Shown here in pieces: positions 1 to 11,631 of a DNA stretch of 64,000 bases. The notes under the pieces were generated by a model. That model did no database searches and was not told the DNA's origin. It worked only from the letters and a program-made list of their open reading frames with translations. Numbering within the stretch: the first letter of the stretch is position 1; the number at the start of each line of letters is the position of its first letter. Made by a program: the position numbers and the translations under genes. Location: NCBI GenBank assembly GCA_948567375.1, contig OX419755.1, positions 57,299,945 through 57,363,944 of the forward strand, read 5' to 3'. Source of the DNA: Lunularia cruciata. Taxonomy: Eukaryota; Streptophyta; Marchantiopsida; Lunulariales; Lunulariaceae.

Positions 1-513
1 GATGATGAGTACCTCCTCACCCCTTGTTATATACTTGTGAAATAGTTACGTACCAAAGTTACTAATTACCAGAGTAACTCAAGTTACTAGACTAAAAGTC
101 AAGTCAAGTCAAAAAGTAGAAAGGAATATCCATTCACATGGGCATATTCCCCTAAGCATGTGGTCTTATCTTGACCCAACCACTAAGTCAAGGATTCCTT
201 CACATGGGCTATCCTTGGACTAAAGAAGAATTCAAAACAAAAAGGCTTGCGGGCCCAAGAGTTCTCAACTCTTTCCTCAAAGCCAAACACCTAGGAATAA
301 TACCAAGTCAACACACTAAAATCCAAAATAGTGGTGCTCATCTTTTCTACTTCCTCTAAAGTAAGGTCCCATCTATCTTAGCTATGACTAACTTTAGCTA
401 ACCATGACTAATATAGAACCATCCTTTATCTCTATATAAATAATATCTCTTAAGTACTTGTAATACCAAGCTAAATATCACAATACCACACACATGCACA
501 AATGGGTGTTACA
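1..513 (-). mobile_element. LTR-A long terminal repeat, minus strand, cut by window edge
   Basis: Read on the minus strand, the sequence starts TGTAACACCC at 513 and runs through the same landmarks as the 679-bp LTRs elsewhere in the window. It leaves the window before its end. Because the TGT end faces right, this is either the 5' LTR of a minus-strand element lying to the left or a solo LTR. It lies about 70 bp upstream of the start codon of the coiled-coil gene at 583 and so separates that gene from its promoter. It retains a segment (GACCACATGCTTAG) that is absent from the young copies A1 and A2 but present in the older A3 copy, so it belongs to an older subfamily. Confidence 0.9.
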
Positions 514-2384
514 GGTCAGAGTTCTTGTTTGGGGTATTGACGTCATGGTGGGGTCCACCGTGATAGTGAGAAGGCAGGAGAGATGGGAGGAGGAAAGAAG
601 AACTCCGAATTCGCAGTGAGAAATCATGTAATTTGGAGGTTAGATGTGATCACTAAGATCGAAGTCTTGAGCCAACTTCGGATCACTTTCTTGGCATGGA
701 ACTAGAACGTGAGCTTTCCAGGTTTCATGACAGAGATCATCAAGAGCAAGTGTCTTGATTGACCCAAGGAAGAAGGGAAGAGAGGAAATCCGGCTTGCTG
801 GACAGAGTCGGATTGGAGATTAGTCTTGGGGAAGGAAGCAGGTTTGGAGCAGGGAGCCATGTTCTTAGGGAAGGGAGAGATAGCCCAAGAAACCCAAGAG
901 GTGAGAGATGCATTCTCATCAAAGCGGACAAAGAATGGGTACAAGGTAGAGAGTTACAAGGACCCTATAAAGAGAGGAATTGTGAGTGCTTTGATGGCAA
1001 TCCTGAAGCCAGAGAGAACAACATATGTGATGAAACACCAAGCGGTGTTCTTTCACAAACTATTTGTAGGAGAACCAATTAATTGGGCGAGGTGTTTCCA
1101 TGGGAGAACGCAACAAATGGTGTGGAATCTGTGGGATAAATCACCTCCACACTACATTGTGCCATTTGTAGCGCATTTCTACCTCAGGTTGAATTTGCTA
1201 AACTTGGCGGAGCAAACTCAAATGGTGTTGTTTTTCCATCCCAATTTGGGAAAGGAGGTCGATGTAGAGGAGCAGCAGTACATTTTGCAAATCAGAAAGC
1301 ACCAACGAGTACTACAAGAAGACAGGGAAGACTATGGAGATCAAAGTGAGTACTCCGAACTCGAAGAAGAGAAGTCGGCAGGGCAAAGCCAAAGACATGA
1401 AGAAACCTTGGAAGACCAGGAGAGGAAACCCGAGGCAAGGTATGGTGGTGATCAAGTCGGAAGGTGACGCCGAGCTCAAGACCAAAGACTCGGAACACGA
1501 GGAGGAGCCCAAGCTAATGCTATAGAGTGGAGATACGAGTAGCGACAACAATGAGGGTGGAGAAATGACATCGGCACCAATTGCTGCAGAAGAAGAAGAA
1601 GAAGATGAAGTGTAGGCATAGATTGAGGCCAAGGACAACACGATGTTGGGAGACAAAGTACCCAAGGCAGAAGAGAAGATTGCAGCTCAAAGAGGAGTCC
1701 GTTGAAGACGTAAGGCAAAGTACGATGCAGGTCCGAGTAATGTGCAAGAAGAAGCGAATGCAAGCTCGGGAAGTGAGGCGTCCATTCCGATACGAAGACT
1801 GCAGAGAAGAAGGCAAGTATCGGATGAACAAGAAGTGCAAAGAGAAGTGGCTACGCAAGGAGAAGTAAACCCGAGCGATGGAGTCGAGTACCTGTGGGAG
1901 GTGGTGTCTCCTCTGTTGGTTAAATTAGAGAAGAGGAAGAAGGAGATGCAGTCAACTTGTCAAGAGGTAAAGACTGTCTTGCAGGTGTTGTCAAGATTAG
2001 AAGAAGAGAACTCGGAGTTGAAGAAGAGTATAACCCGAGGAGAGGAAGAAAGGGAAGTATTGCGAGCAGAGGCATTAGTGAGGACTCAAGTAATGGAAGA
2101 CCTGAAGAGAGAAGTGAGTTATCAAGACGATCTTGTGAAGAAGAGTGACATAGCAAGAGAAAGACAAGTAGCTGAATACGAGATTTTGAAGCAACAGTTT
2201 GTTGATTCAAGATTAGAAATTATCCATGCTATGGCGAGAGTAGCAGTGAAGGATCAAGAGCTCAATAGGGTGATGGAGAGTGTAGAGGAGAAGAAGCAAC
2301 TCTGGCAAAGAGAGATAGCAGCAAGATATAGGGAAGAAGAGAGATTACAAGAGTTACTTCGTAATCAGGAGGAGAAGGTTGTAC

Positions 2385-3063
2385 TGTAACACCCATTTGT
2401 GCATGTGTGTGGTATTGTGATATTTAGCTTGGTATTACAAGTACTTAAGAGATATTATTTATATAGAGATAAAGGATGGTTCTATATTAGTCATGGTTAG
2501 CTAAAGTTAGTCATAGCTAAGATAGATGGGACCTTACTTTAGAGGAAGTAGAAAAGATGAGCACCACTATTTTGGATTTTAGTGTGTTGACTTGGTATTA
2601 TTCCTAGGTGTTTGGCTTTGGGGAAAGAGTTGAGAACTCTTGGGCCCGCAAGCTTTTTTGTTTTGGATTCTTCTTTAGTCCAAGGATAGCCCATGTGAAG
2701 GAATCCTTGCTTTAGTGGTTGGGTCAAGATAAGGGGAATATGCCCATGTGAATGGATATTCCTTTCTACTTTTTGACTTTACTTGACTTTTAGTCTAGTA
2801 ACTTGAGTTACTACGGTAATTAGTAACTTTGGTACGTAACTATTTCACAAGAATATAAACAAGGAGTGAGGAGGTACTCATCATCCTTTCATTTGCAACT
2901 ATCTCTCTCTCATTGAGTTCTCTAGTGAGCAATGTCTTGAGTCTTGGAGTGTTAGCCTTGGAGGAGTATGATGGAGTTGGGGTTCCTTGCCTTCTTAGTC
3001 CATGGTGCGCTACCATAATAGCCATCAGAGGTTCATCCTGAGTGAGAGACAGGCCGGCTCACA
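2385..3063 (+). repeat. 5' LTR of A1
   Basis: 679 bp, from TGTAACACCC to GGCCGGCTCACA. Compared with the 3' LTR at 9517-10195 I see three substitutions: near 2553 (aaaag/ggaaag), near 2652 (agctttttt/agcctttttt) and near 2851 (aagaata/aagtata). A TATA-like stretch (gtatataaac in the sister LTR) at about 2848-2858 is the likely core promoter, and here it carries one of the substitutions. Confidence 0.95.
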
Positions 3064-3067
3064 TTTT

Positions 3068-3085
3068 TGGTTCCGTTGCCGGGAC
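3068..3085 (+). other. Primer-binding site of A1 (tRNA-Asp-like)
   Basis: Four T residues after the LTR, the sequence TGGTTCCGTTGCCGGGAC begins. Plant Athila/Tat elements commonly use TGGCGCCGTTGCCGGGG, complementary to tRNA-Asp. This site differs mainly at GC to TT in the fourth and fifth bases. The same site is conserved in A2 and decays in A3 and A4. Confidence 0.7.
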
Positions 3086-3923
3086 CTCTCTAGAAGGCAA
3101 GATAATGTTCCGCGTCCAATTCTACATTAGGCAGAAGGAGGCTATGAGAGCTCACTTGGAGAGAACATTAGGAGAGGAGAGGGCTGAACTTATGTTAGAG
3201 AACCAAGATCCATTTGTATACCCTGTAGTTCATTATGATGTCTTTGAGGTGATTTTGTACATCTTGTACACATGAGAGGAATTGGAGAGATTGTGTGAGG
3301 TGGATTGCAGATTTTGGGGATTAAGGTGATTTTGGGCAAAATCTCAAGTTTGAGATCTGGACTTGAGATTTCTACACATGATAGCTTGGGTTATCTTTCA
3401 GTTAGCACACTTGAAATTATTGAGAGAGCTTCTATGCGCACTACGCTAGAATTTTTGAAAGTTGATAGGGTAAAGTGCTCCCGCAACTGCATGCTCTCTG
3501 GAAAATTGTACAGAGTCTGCCATTTCTTCAATTTTTAGTGAATTGTGCTGAAAATTTCCAAGAAAATTCAGTGCATTGTATCCTACCTGGTGCCACAAAA
3601 ATTAGAGAGAGATCAGTTTTGCGCAGTGCGTTATGAGTTTTTGAAGTGAGGGGGGTGGTTTTCAGACCAAATCTGAAATATGGGTGCTGAATAGAAAGGT
3701 GTCTAGGCCAAATGGCTCGATGAAAAGATCTAAAATTTTGCAGGGAGGGACGCCCTAGAGTTGTGATCAAGTGTGGAAAATTTCAGAGGACTGTGACATA
3801 TTCGTTGGGAGATTTGAGTGACATTGTGAGGAAGGGTCAATTCTGCAGAGTGGAGATCTCATGCATGAGAAGTTTGAGATCAACAAAAAGCATGTTTGAG
3901 TGTTTAGATTCATCTTTGGGAAC
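3086..3923 (+). other. A1 leader, no convincing coding region
   Basis: This is the untranslated leader between primer site and first ORF. It has only short open frames (77 codons at 3042 and 3305, 62 at 3763) that are not in frame with one another. It is conserved almost base for base with A2 (28576-29413) and likely carries packaging and translation signals; none can be named from sequence. Confidence 0.5.
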
Positions 3924-4397
3924 ATGGAGGGTCATCAAGAGTGGAAATTGAGATTATGCAAGGTTCCCCAAGGGTTTGAGGTGATTGTAGGGGTGGATTT
4001 GAGGAAAAGAGAGTTTACAATAGAATTTGAAGAGAGTGTTGAGAGGATCCAAAAACCTACACCACTTGGAGGAAAGAGTGAGTCTAAGTGCTTTCTATGT
4101 GGAGAGAAGGGACATAAGGCAAGTTCATGTCCATTAACCTTTGAGAGCAAGAGATTGAGGGAAAGGAGAGGCTTACTTGACTTGGGTTTGCATGTTGGAC
4201 CTTCTTCACCAAGATTGGGAGGGAGAAGATCTAAGACCAAGGAGTTGTGTGAGGTTTGTGGAGTTGAAGGACTTCCAAAAGGACATGAGTGTAGTGGAGT
4301 AAAAGCACTTTTGGAAACTTTGGTGAAGGATCTTGGAGAGAGTCTTAGTACAGCTACAGAAATACTACCACCTTCATCAGCTAGTTCTCAAGATTAG
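3924..4397 (+). CDS. Small zinc-knuckle protein upstream of gag (A1)
   Basis: The ATG at 3924 opens a 157-residue basic protein starting MEGHQEWK; the frame is open a little further upstream but without an ATG. It contains a CCHC knuckle (CFLCGEKGHKASSC) and then a second cysteine cluster (CEVCGVEGLPKGHEC, spacing C-x2-C-x8-H-x-C). The gag-pol frame, which has its own knuckle, starts 244 bp downstream. The A2 copy differs by only about three or four residues and is also fully open, so the frame has been kept in both young copies. A role in RNA binding or packaging is plausible from the knuckle, but the protein is not one I can name. Confidence 0.6.
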   Translation: MEGHQEWKLRLCKVPQGFEVIVGVDLRKREFTIEFEESVERIQKPTPLGGKSESKCFLCGEKGHKASSCPLTFESKRLRERRGLLDLGLHVGPSSPRLGGRRSKTKELCEVCGVEGLPKGHECSGVKALLETLVKDLGESLSTATEILPPSSASSQD

Positions 4398-4641
4398 TGA
4401 TGGAGATAATCTTTCAACTTATGGATAAACTATCCATGAGAGTTAGATTAATATGCACTCTAGGATTTGATGTTGCTATAGAAATCTTGGAGCAACCTGA
4501 ACCTTTTGTGTTCCCTAGAGTGGATTATTCTCAGATGGTGTTAGTCATGTTTATACTCTATTAGTAATAGAGTGAGAGAAAAAAAAAAGAGGAAAAAATA
4601 AAATAAAATTTGAGAGAAAAGAAAGATAGTGAGGGGTTAAG

Positions 4642-7600
4642 ATGGGGAAACTTCCGGTTTTCTTTGGCAAGGATGGAGAAGATGTGGAGGCCTTTGTGAG
4701 AGACTTCAAGAGAGCTTGCATAGGAAACAATGAGAGGAGGAAGAATGAGTGGGCCTCATTATTACCAGATTTCTTTGAGGATGCAGCACTTACATGGTAT
4801 GAGTCAGAATACCAAAAGAGAGAGAGGAGAGAGGGGGAAGAGGAGTCTTGGGAGACTTTGACTTCAGCACTCATTGAGAACTTTCTTCCTGATGAGAGTT
4901 ATGAGAGATTGATGAGTGAGGTTACATTTCTCAAGCAAGGAGATGGAGAGAAAGTGAGAGTCTATGTGGAAAGAGTGGAAAAGTTGGAGTCCAGATTTCG
5001 CATAGTGTTGAGGAAGGGTGGGGATGATGTGGAGACTACAATGATTGGCATAGGGGCCATGCTCACCAAGAATTTTGTGGGAGGATTGAGACCACAAATT
5101 AGAAGCAAGGTGAGATATGAGAAACCTTCTTCCAAGGTTGAAGCTATCAAGATCGCAATTCGTATGGAGGAGAGTTTGGAAGGGGATGAAAGTGATTTGG
5201 TGGTGAAGGAGGTTGTGCATCCTCCTCAAGGCTACAAGTATGGTGGAACTTCTGATACTTTGGTGACAAGGGTTGCACCACAAGTAGTAGTTGCTCCAGT
5301 TCTTGCACCTCCACCAAAAGATCCACTCCAAACCATCACAGAACAACTTGCGGATCTCAAGATCAATGTGGTGCAATTATAGGAGAAGAGAGAGGTGGAT
5401 CAGAATGTAGGGAGAGGGCCTAGGAGTTATGGAAACCATCCATATAGAGGAGGCCAACCAGCCAACAATTTCAATGATAGAAATTGTTTTGGTTGTGGGG
5501 GAAGAGGCCATATCCAAAGGAATTGCCCAAATTCCACTTACCATGGAGGAAGGGGTTATGAGGGAGCCAATAGAGGGAAAGAGGGAGGTAGTGAAACCCA
5601 AGTGGCTGCTAATCCCAACAAAGGTAAGGGGATAGCATCCATAGATGTGGTTGAGAGCAAGTATGAGAAGGGAGAGTGCTCAAACTCCAAGGGTCTTAAT
5701 TTGGAGCTTTTGGCACAAGAGAAGAAGAGAGCTCGTTTTGCAGAGGATGTTCACTCTTCTCAAGGATTTACTTCAAGCAAGGATACTCCTATGTCTACTA
5801 GGAGCACTTGCACCTCAACACCATCAACAACAAAGACTCCAAGGAAGAAGTTGGGGATGGAGGACTTCTTGATCTCAAAGCAACAATGGAACTACAATGT
5901 GTTGGAGGATGTTGGTAGTCACAAGGCTAACATCACAGTGGGCCTATTAATTGCTTTGAACCCTACCTTGAGAAAGGAGCTTAGAGGTGGTTTGAGTTCT
6001 ACAAGGAGCAAAAAGAAGAAGAAGGCAAAAGTTCCAGTATCAATGGGGGTGGTGGATGCCAAGCCAGCACCATGGGAGGCTTGTGAATATGCCTCCAAGA
6101 TTGATGTGAGAGTGAATGGTCACAACATCAAGGATGCATTGGTTGATGGAGGATCAGCAGTGAATGCCATGTCAGAAAGGTTGATGAAGAAGTTGGGTAT
6201 GATACCCTCAAGACCTTCAACATTTGTGGTGAGCATGGCAAACAAGCAACAAGTTCGACCAGTAGGGGTGATGGATAAGGTGGTAGTTTCAGTTATGGGA
6301 GTTCAAAATCTCATGACTTTCCAAGTCTTGAAGGATTCAAGCTATGACTTACTTCTTGGGAGGCCATGGTTGAGAGCAGCACGCACAACTGATCGATGGC
6401 ACAAAGGGTACTTGAGGATTGGGCCATCAAACCATAGAGTCACTGTTCCTGTGACTAACACCACCAACACTTCACATTCAGATACCCCATCTTCTAATTA
6501 TTGGGAATCAGATTCTGAAGAAGGAGCTTCAGGTGTGGACACAAGCATGGAAGAGGAGACTTCCACGGAGGAAGATGAATCTGAATCTGATTCAGATGTG
6601 TATCCCTTGTGTGCTATGGATTTTGCACCTAAGCCAGAGGTTTTGAAGGACCCAGATAAATCACCATTGACACTTGAGGAGGTAGAGAGAAGGTTATCTA
6701 CCCTCAAGTATGGCCCAAATGTTACCAAGGAGGAGAAGGTGAGATTTGAGGAGATTTTCCGCAAGTTCATCCATGTGTTTGCTTTTAGTTACAAGGATTT
6801 GAAGGAAGTCACCTTGGAGGAGCACAAGATAGAGGTGGAGTCACATGCAAGACCAATCCGCCAAAAGCAACGTCGCATTAGCCCACCAATATCTTTGGTT
6901 GTGAAGGAGGAGATTGATAAGCTCAAGGAGGCTGGATTTATCTTTGAGGTGGAGAATTCAGAATGGGTGTCTCCAATTGTCATTGTGAAGAAAAAGAATG
7001 GCAAGCTTCGGGTATGTGTGGATTACAAGAAGCTTAATGCTGTTACCAAGAAGGACTACTACCCATTGCCATTCATTGATGAGATCTTGGAGGAGGTTGC
7101 AGGTCATGAGAGGTACAGTTTTGGAGATGGTTATAGTGGATATAACCAAATAAAGATTGCACCAGAGCATCAACAACTCACCACATTCACCACACCTTGG
7201 GGAACTTACGCTTTCAAGGTCATGCCTTTTGGGCTTTGCAATGCTCCAGCCACATTCCAACGGTTCATGAGCAAGGTATTCGAACCTTTCATTGGGAAAT
7301 TTGTGAGAGATTTCATTGATGACTTTTGTGTCTATGGGAGCAAGGAGGAGCACTTTGAGCACCTAATCAAAGTCTTGCAACGCTTGGATGAGGCAAATGC
7401 ATCACTCAACCCAGAGAAGTGCATTTTTGGATGTGAAGAAGGTCTACTTTTGGGGCACATCATCTCCAAGGATGGAATAGCAGTTGATCCTGAGAAGGTG
7501 AGGAAAATCTCAGACCTTCCATTCCCTTCAAGCTTGACAAAGTTACGCCAATTCTTGGGAATGGTTGGGTACTATAGGAGGTTCATCTTCTCATTTTCCA

Positions 7601-9468
7601 ACAAGGCTTATGCATTGACCATCTACATGAAGAAGGGTGTAGATTACATGGTGATTTTGGAAGACAAGGAGGCTCTCAAAGCTTTTGAGGAGCTCAAGCA
7701 ATCCCTTGTTGTAGCTCCAATTCTTGCTAAACCTGATTGGAGTAAGCCTTTCATCCTCTACACGGATGCTTCTAATGTAGCTATAGGATGCACTCTTAGT
7801 CAATTAGACCAAGATGGGCATGATCATCCAATAGCTTATGCTAGTAGGCAGATGGTTTCAGCAGAGAAGAACTACTCTGTCACAGAGAGAGAAGGGTTGG
7901 CAGTGATCTTTGGTCTCAAGAAGTTTAGACACTACTTGATTGGAGGGAAAGCCACAATTGTCACGGATCACAAGGCTTTGAAGTACATCTTCAACAAGCC
8001 TAATGTTGAAGGGAGACTAGCAAGGTGGATGATACTCTTGTCTGAGTATGACTACACAATTGAGGATAGGCCAAGAAAGAAACATGCAAATGCTGATTTG
8101 TTATCTAGAGCCTATGATCATGATGGAGATGAGCCAGTAGATGATTCCTTCCCGGATGAGGAGCTCATGACAATCTCAGTCACTCAAGAGATTCCAATGG
8201 AGTACAAGGAGATTGTGGATTTTGTGACAAGAGGTAACTATCCAGAAGGGATGCATGCTAGGGAGAGGAAGGCCCTTGCAGCAAGATCTAGACCTTACAC
8301 AATGGTGGAGGATATTCTTTTTCACCAAGGAGCAGATGGTCTACTTCAAAGAGCAGTGGGTAAGGAAGAGTCTATCCTACTCATAAAGGAGTTTCATGAA
8401 GGTTTAGTATGTGGAGGACACTTTGCAGGAAAGGTGACTGCTTTCAAGATTCTAGATGCAGGTTACCATTGGAGAGGGATTTTCAAGGATTGTCTTGATT
8501 ATTGCAAAACTTGTCATGTTTGTCAAGCTTTTGCTAGAAAGTCTACATCCACTCCACCACTTAGATCAATTCCATTGCTAGGACCTTTTGAGAAGTGGGG
8601 AATTGATTTTGTAGGACCTCTCAATAGAACCCCAAGGAACAATTGGTACATTGTGGTAGTTACTGATTACCTTACCAAGTGGGTTGAGGCTAGACCATTG
8701 AGGGACAAGAATGAAGATGAAGTGGGTAGATTTCTTTATGAACGCATTATCACTAGGTTTGGATGCCCTTTGGAGTTGGTTTCTGATAGAGGAGGAGAGT
8801 TTACAGGAAGCATTACTACAGCCATGCTACGACATTTCTCTATCACACATAGAGTAACTACATCCTATAAGCCAAATTCCAATGGCTTGGCAGAGAGAAC
8901 CAATCAGACCTTGTGCATGATGTTGGCCAAAGATGCAGAAATGGAGGGGGCTAAACATCATTGGGACAAGAGGATTCATGCAGTTTTGTGGGAGTATAGG
9001 ACAACCATGAAGACTTCCACTGGATATTCTCCATTCCAATTGGTGTATGGTATTGAGTCTACCTTACCTATTCACTTTGATCTTCCTACCTTCCAAAGCA
9101 TTCATAGGAGATTGAAGAAAGCACAAGGAAGTGATGCAGGGAAGTCAAGGAAGGATCAACTCATGGAGTTGGAAGAGTCAAGAGTAGTTGCTATGGTTCG
9201 AGTGGAGCAAGCCCAAAGGAAACAAAAGGAGAGCTATGACAAGAGGCAAGGCAAGAAGAAGGTGGAGCCTTTCAAAGAAGGTGATTGGGTAATGTTGTTT
9301 GATTCCATTCGATTCAAGAGAGTGCAAAAGAAGTTTTTGCCTAAGTACTTTGGACCTTTCATAGTAGAGAAGGTGTGGGGCAATTACACCTATGATCTCA
9401 AGGAGTTGGGAGGAAGACACTTTGATAGGATTAACCATGATAAGTTGAAGATGTACCATAGAAGGTAG
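4642..9468 (+). pseudogene. gag-pol polyprotein of A1, one nonsense codon
   Basis: The frame is 1,609 codons, the same length as the intact A2 copy, with a single in-frame TAG at 5380-5382 (codon 247) where A2 has TGG. Domains in order are capsid (~1-245), CCHC knuckle (CFGCGGRGHIQRNC, ~282-295), protease (VDGGSAVN, ~500), reverse transcriptase (~765-930, FIDDF active site), RNase H (~1035-1150), integrase HHCC finger and DDE core (GIDFVG, SDRGGEF, AERTNQ), and a basic C-terminus without a chromodomain. The stop lies before the nucleocapsid knuckle, so pol cannot be made unless the codon is read through. The adjacent codon also changed (CTA to TTA), so two C/G-to-T/A changes fall within six bases. 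Confidence 0.93.
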
Positions 9469-9504
9469 AGAGACCTTCACTCTGAGGACAAAGTGAAAAC
9501 TTAG

Positions 9505-9516
9505 TCCGGGGGTAAA
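9505..9516 (+). other. Polypurine tract region of A1
   Basis: GTCCGGGGGTAAA sits immediately before the 3' LTR, as expected for the plus-strand primer. The identical motif precedes the 3' LTR of A2 (34997), and a variant with GGGAG precedes that of A3 (43926). Confidence 0.65.
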
Positions 9517-10195
9517 TGTAACACCCATTTGTGCATGTGTGTGGTATTGTGATATTTAGCTTGGTATTACAAGTACTTAAGAGATATTATTTATATAGAG
9601 ATAAAGGATGGTTCTATATTAGTCATGGTTAGCTAAAGTTAGTCATAGCTAAGATAGATGGGACCTTACTTTAGAGGAAGTAGGAAAGATGAGCACCACT
9701 ATTTTGGATTTTAGTGTGTTGACTTGGTATTATTCCTAGGTGTTTGGCTTTGGGGAAAGAGTTGAGAACTCTTGGGCCCGCAAGCCTTTTTGTTTTGGAT
9801 TCTTCTTTAGTCCAAGGATAGCCCATGTGAAGGAATCCTTGCTTTAGTGGTTGGGTCAAGATAAGGGGAATATGCCCATGTGAATGGATATTCCTTTCTA
9901 CTTTTTGACTTTACTTGACTTTTAGTCTAGTAACTTGAGTTACTACGGTAATTAGTAACTTTGGTACGTAACTATTTCACAAGTATATAAACAAGGAGTG
10001 AGGAGGTACTCATCATCCTTTCATTTGCAACTATCTCTCTCTCATTGAGTTCTCTAGTGAGCAATGTCTTGAGTCTTGGAGTGTTAGCCTTGGAGGAGTA
10101 TGATGGAGTTGGGGTTCCTTGCCTTCTTAGTCCATGGTGCGCTACCATAATAGCCATCAGAGGTTCATCCTGAGTGAGAGACAGGCCGGCTCACA
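9517..10195 (+). repeat. 3' LTR of A1
   Basis: 679 bp with TGTAACACCC at the start and GGCTCACA at the end, followed by the GTAC target duplication at 10196-10199. After that the coiled-coil gene of CC1 resumes in frame. Confidence 0.95.
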
Positions 10196-10825
10196 GTACA
10201 GAAGGAGAAGGAGAAGGAGACGGTGAAAGCCAAGTTCAAAGCGGAATTGGGAATGTATAGGGAGGATTGGCTCGCAGATCGAGAGCAAGAGAGGAAGATG
10301 AGATTGGAGCCATTGAAGGAGATAGTCCTCAGGATGAACGCAATATTGAGTACAGAGGCCAGTGTTCGGATTGAAGAGACGAGGCTGCACGAGTTGAAGC
10401 TATTGGTGTAGGAGACAAGGCAAAGACAAGCGAAAGACACTGATTTGAATGCCTTGTTGATCAGTCTCAAGACTTGTGTAGACAGGAAGATCTTAGAAGT
10501 AGAAGATAATATTGCAATTAGATTAGACTTGGTGAAAATAGAGATAGAAAAACTTTGGAAAGACGTTAGAGCCAAACCCGAAGTAGATAACATAGGAGTG
10601 CAGATGTCTTTTGAGTTAGAGATGGAGACATTCGAGAAGAGTGGGTCGAGAGATGAAGAGTTAGATAGATTACCCACTAGTGCAATTTCAGATCAGGAAA
10701 GAGAATTGTTGGATCTGGTAGAAGAAGTAGAAGATATGAAACCCGAGGAAAGAGTAGTAGGAAGTAAAGTTACTTCAGGTTTGGGTTTGAAAGCCAAGGA
10801 CAAAGTAGACATTGGATTGGAGTAG

Positions 10826-11631
10826 TAACAGTTTTGAGATTTGAAGAGGCAGATATGAAGGGTTACATTGTCATATCAGATCTGCAGGTTAGAAGAGTTG
10901 TTGTAGAACGGTATAGTTGTTAGAATTGTCAATTGCTTCACTATTTAAGAGTGGCATTTGTAGAGAATTGTTGTTCAGTGCTCATTATTTTTGAGAATAG
11001 ATAAAGCGAAGTGCTGTGAAGCAGTGCTCGTTGCTTGAGCTTGATTCCAAGTATCAACTTTGTAATTGTGTTTGTGAGTGTGTGAAGAAATTCAAAGTGC
11101 AAGTCATTGTGCTTGTTGGATGTTGGATTCCACAACCTTGATCTTCATTCTATGTGTTTGATCCTGAGTGAAGTGCAATCAAAGCAATGCCTTGACAGAT
11201 CTGAGAGGAATTGTAGTGTTGGTAGTATTTTGCATTTGTGAGTGCAATGCAAAGTTGATGTGAAGCAATTTTGATTGAGGAAGTTGTGCCTTCAGTGGAG
11301 GAGTGGAACACAATTCTGAGGCAAAGTTGTTTTGTAGTGAAGTGCCGTTTTTGGGAGAGCCTAAATCATCACAATCAAGATTGTTTGGAAAGATTTGAAG
11401 GAGTTGTGATTAAGGAGTGTGAATTTGTGACAAGACTGCGAGTCAGTGCTTGTTACTCTCTTCTGGGTGTGGTTTCTACCTGAGAGACTAAAGAAGAACT
11501 CAAGAAGAACTACAGAAGAACTACATTGTTACTGTTTGACTTTGTATTTGGACATTTCTAACTTGTATCTTTGCAGGAACAAAATTTACTTACCCGATTA
11601 CCGCAAAAGTGATATTTGCCGGGTTGTCACA
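10826..11631 (+). other. 3' untranslated part and right terminus of CC1
   Basis: About 800 bp follow the coiled-coil stop codon and contain no convincing ORF. The stretch is collinear with the minus strand of CC2 (26030-26820). Near the end lies TTACCCGATTACCGCAAAAG, followed by GATATTTGCCGGGTTGTCACA. Within it, ACCCG and CGGGT can pair as a short hairpin. The element terminates with CACA at 11631. Confidence 0.6.

Larger units (their letters stand above)
2385..10195 (+). mobile_element. A1: young full-length LTR-A Ty3/gypsy (Tat/Athila-like) element
   Basis: A 7,811-bp element with two 679-bp LTRs (TGT...ACA) flanked by the 4-bp duplication GTAC (2381-2384 and 10196-10199). The insertion splits the coiled-coil gene of CC1. 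I counted three differences between its LTRs, so insertion is recent. The internal layout is primer site, ~850-bp leader, zinc-knuckle ORF, gag-pol in one frame, polypurine tract. The RT motif DGYSGYNQI, the protease motif VDGGSAVN and the tRNA-Asp-like primer site point to the Tat/Athila side of plant Ty3/gypsy elements. No chromodomain is seen. The gag-pol has one nonsense codon. Confidence 0.93.
583..10825 (+). pseudogene. Coiled-coil protein gene of CC1, interrupted by A1
   Basis: I do not recognise the protein. The ATG at 583 is shared with CC2 (ATG at 37063, minus), and the same frame can be followed in both copies from MGGGK onward. The N-terminal ~250 residues are globular, with Trp-rich segments (for example NWARCFHGRT and MVWNLWDKSPPHY). 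A highly acidic and basic middle follows, then a long heptad-rich coiled coil (for example LEEENSELKKS) that continues after A1 from 10200 to the stop at 10823-10825. Complete length would be roughly 850 residues. This copy has in-frame stops near 693 and 753 and a TAG near 10410, plus frameshifts around 1310-1750. No zinc knuckle, protease or polymerase is present. It could be a gag-like or structural protein of a non-autonomous element; function unknown. Confidence 0.6.
514..11631 (+). mobile_element. CC1: coiled-coil-gene element, split by A1 and cut on the left
   Basis: This copy of the coiled-coil element comprises 514-2384 and 10200-11631, with element A1 inserted between. Its right terminus (CCGGGTTGTCACA, ending 11631) matches the reverse complement of the left end of CC2 at 26030 and of CC3 at 46613. 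The left terminus lies outside the window, beyond the LTR-A insertion at 513. Removing A1 and one GTAC copy restores an uninterrupted reading frame across the joint. No long terminal repeat or reverse transcriptase is visible. The element abuts the PHD-type retroelement at 11632. Confidence 0.75.

Noticed and set aside
171-359. Repeated 62-residue frame inside every LTR-A copy (also around 2539, 9671, 28029, 35151, 44080, 47345), and a 61-residue one next to it
   Set aside because: They recur only because the LTR recurs. They have no start context or motif, lie on the strand opposite to the element, and change freely in older copies.
826-1467. Frames starting at 759 and 826 as true starts of the coiled-coil gene
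   Set aside because: They begin with non-ATG codons or lie in the wrong frame. The ATG at 583 is shared with CC2, and the frame can be followed across different stops in the two copies.
5380-5382. TAG between capsid and nucleocapsid of A1 as a programmed readthrough site
   Set aside because: The otherwise near-identical A2, as well as A3 and A4, has TGG at this codon, so the TAG is a private mutation.
6958-7362. Minus-strand frames over gag-pol (for example 134 codons here and at 32438, 170 codons at 4864 and 30344)
   Set aside because: They are shadows of the polyprotein. They recur only where the retroelement recurs and carry no motif.
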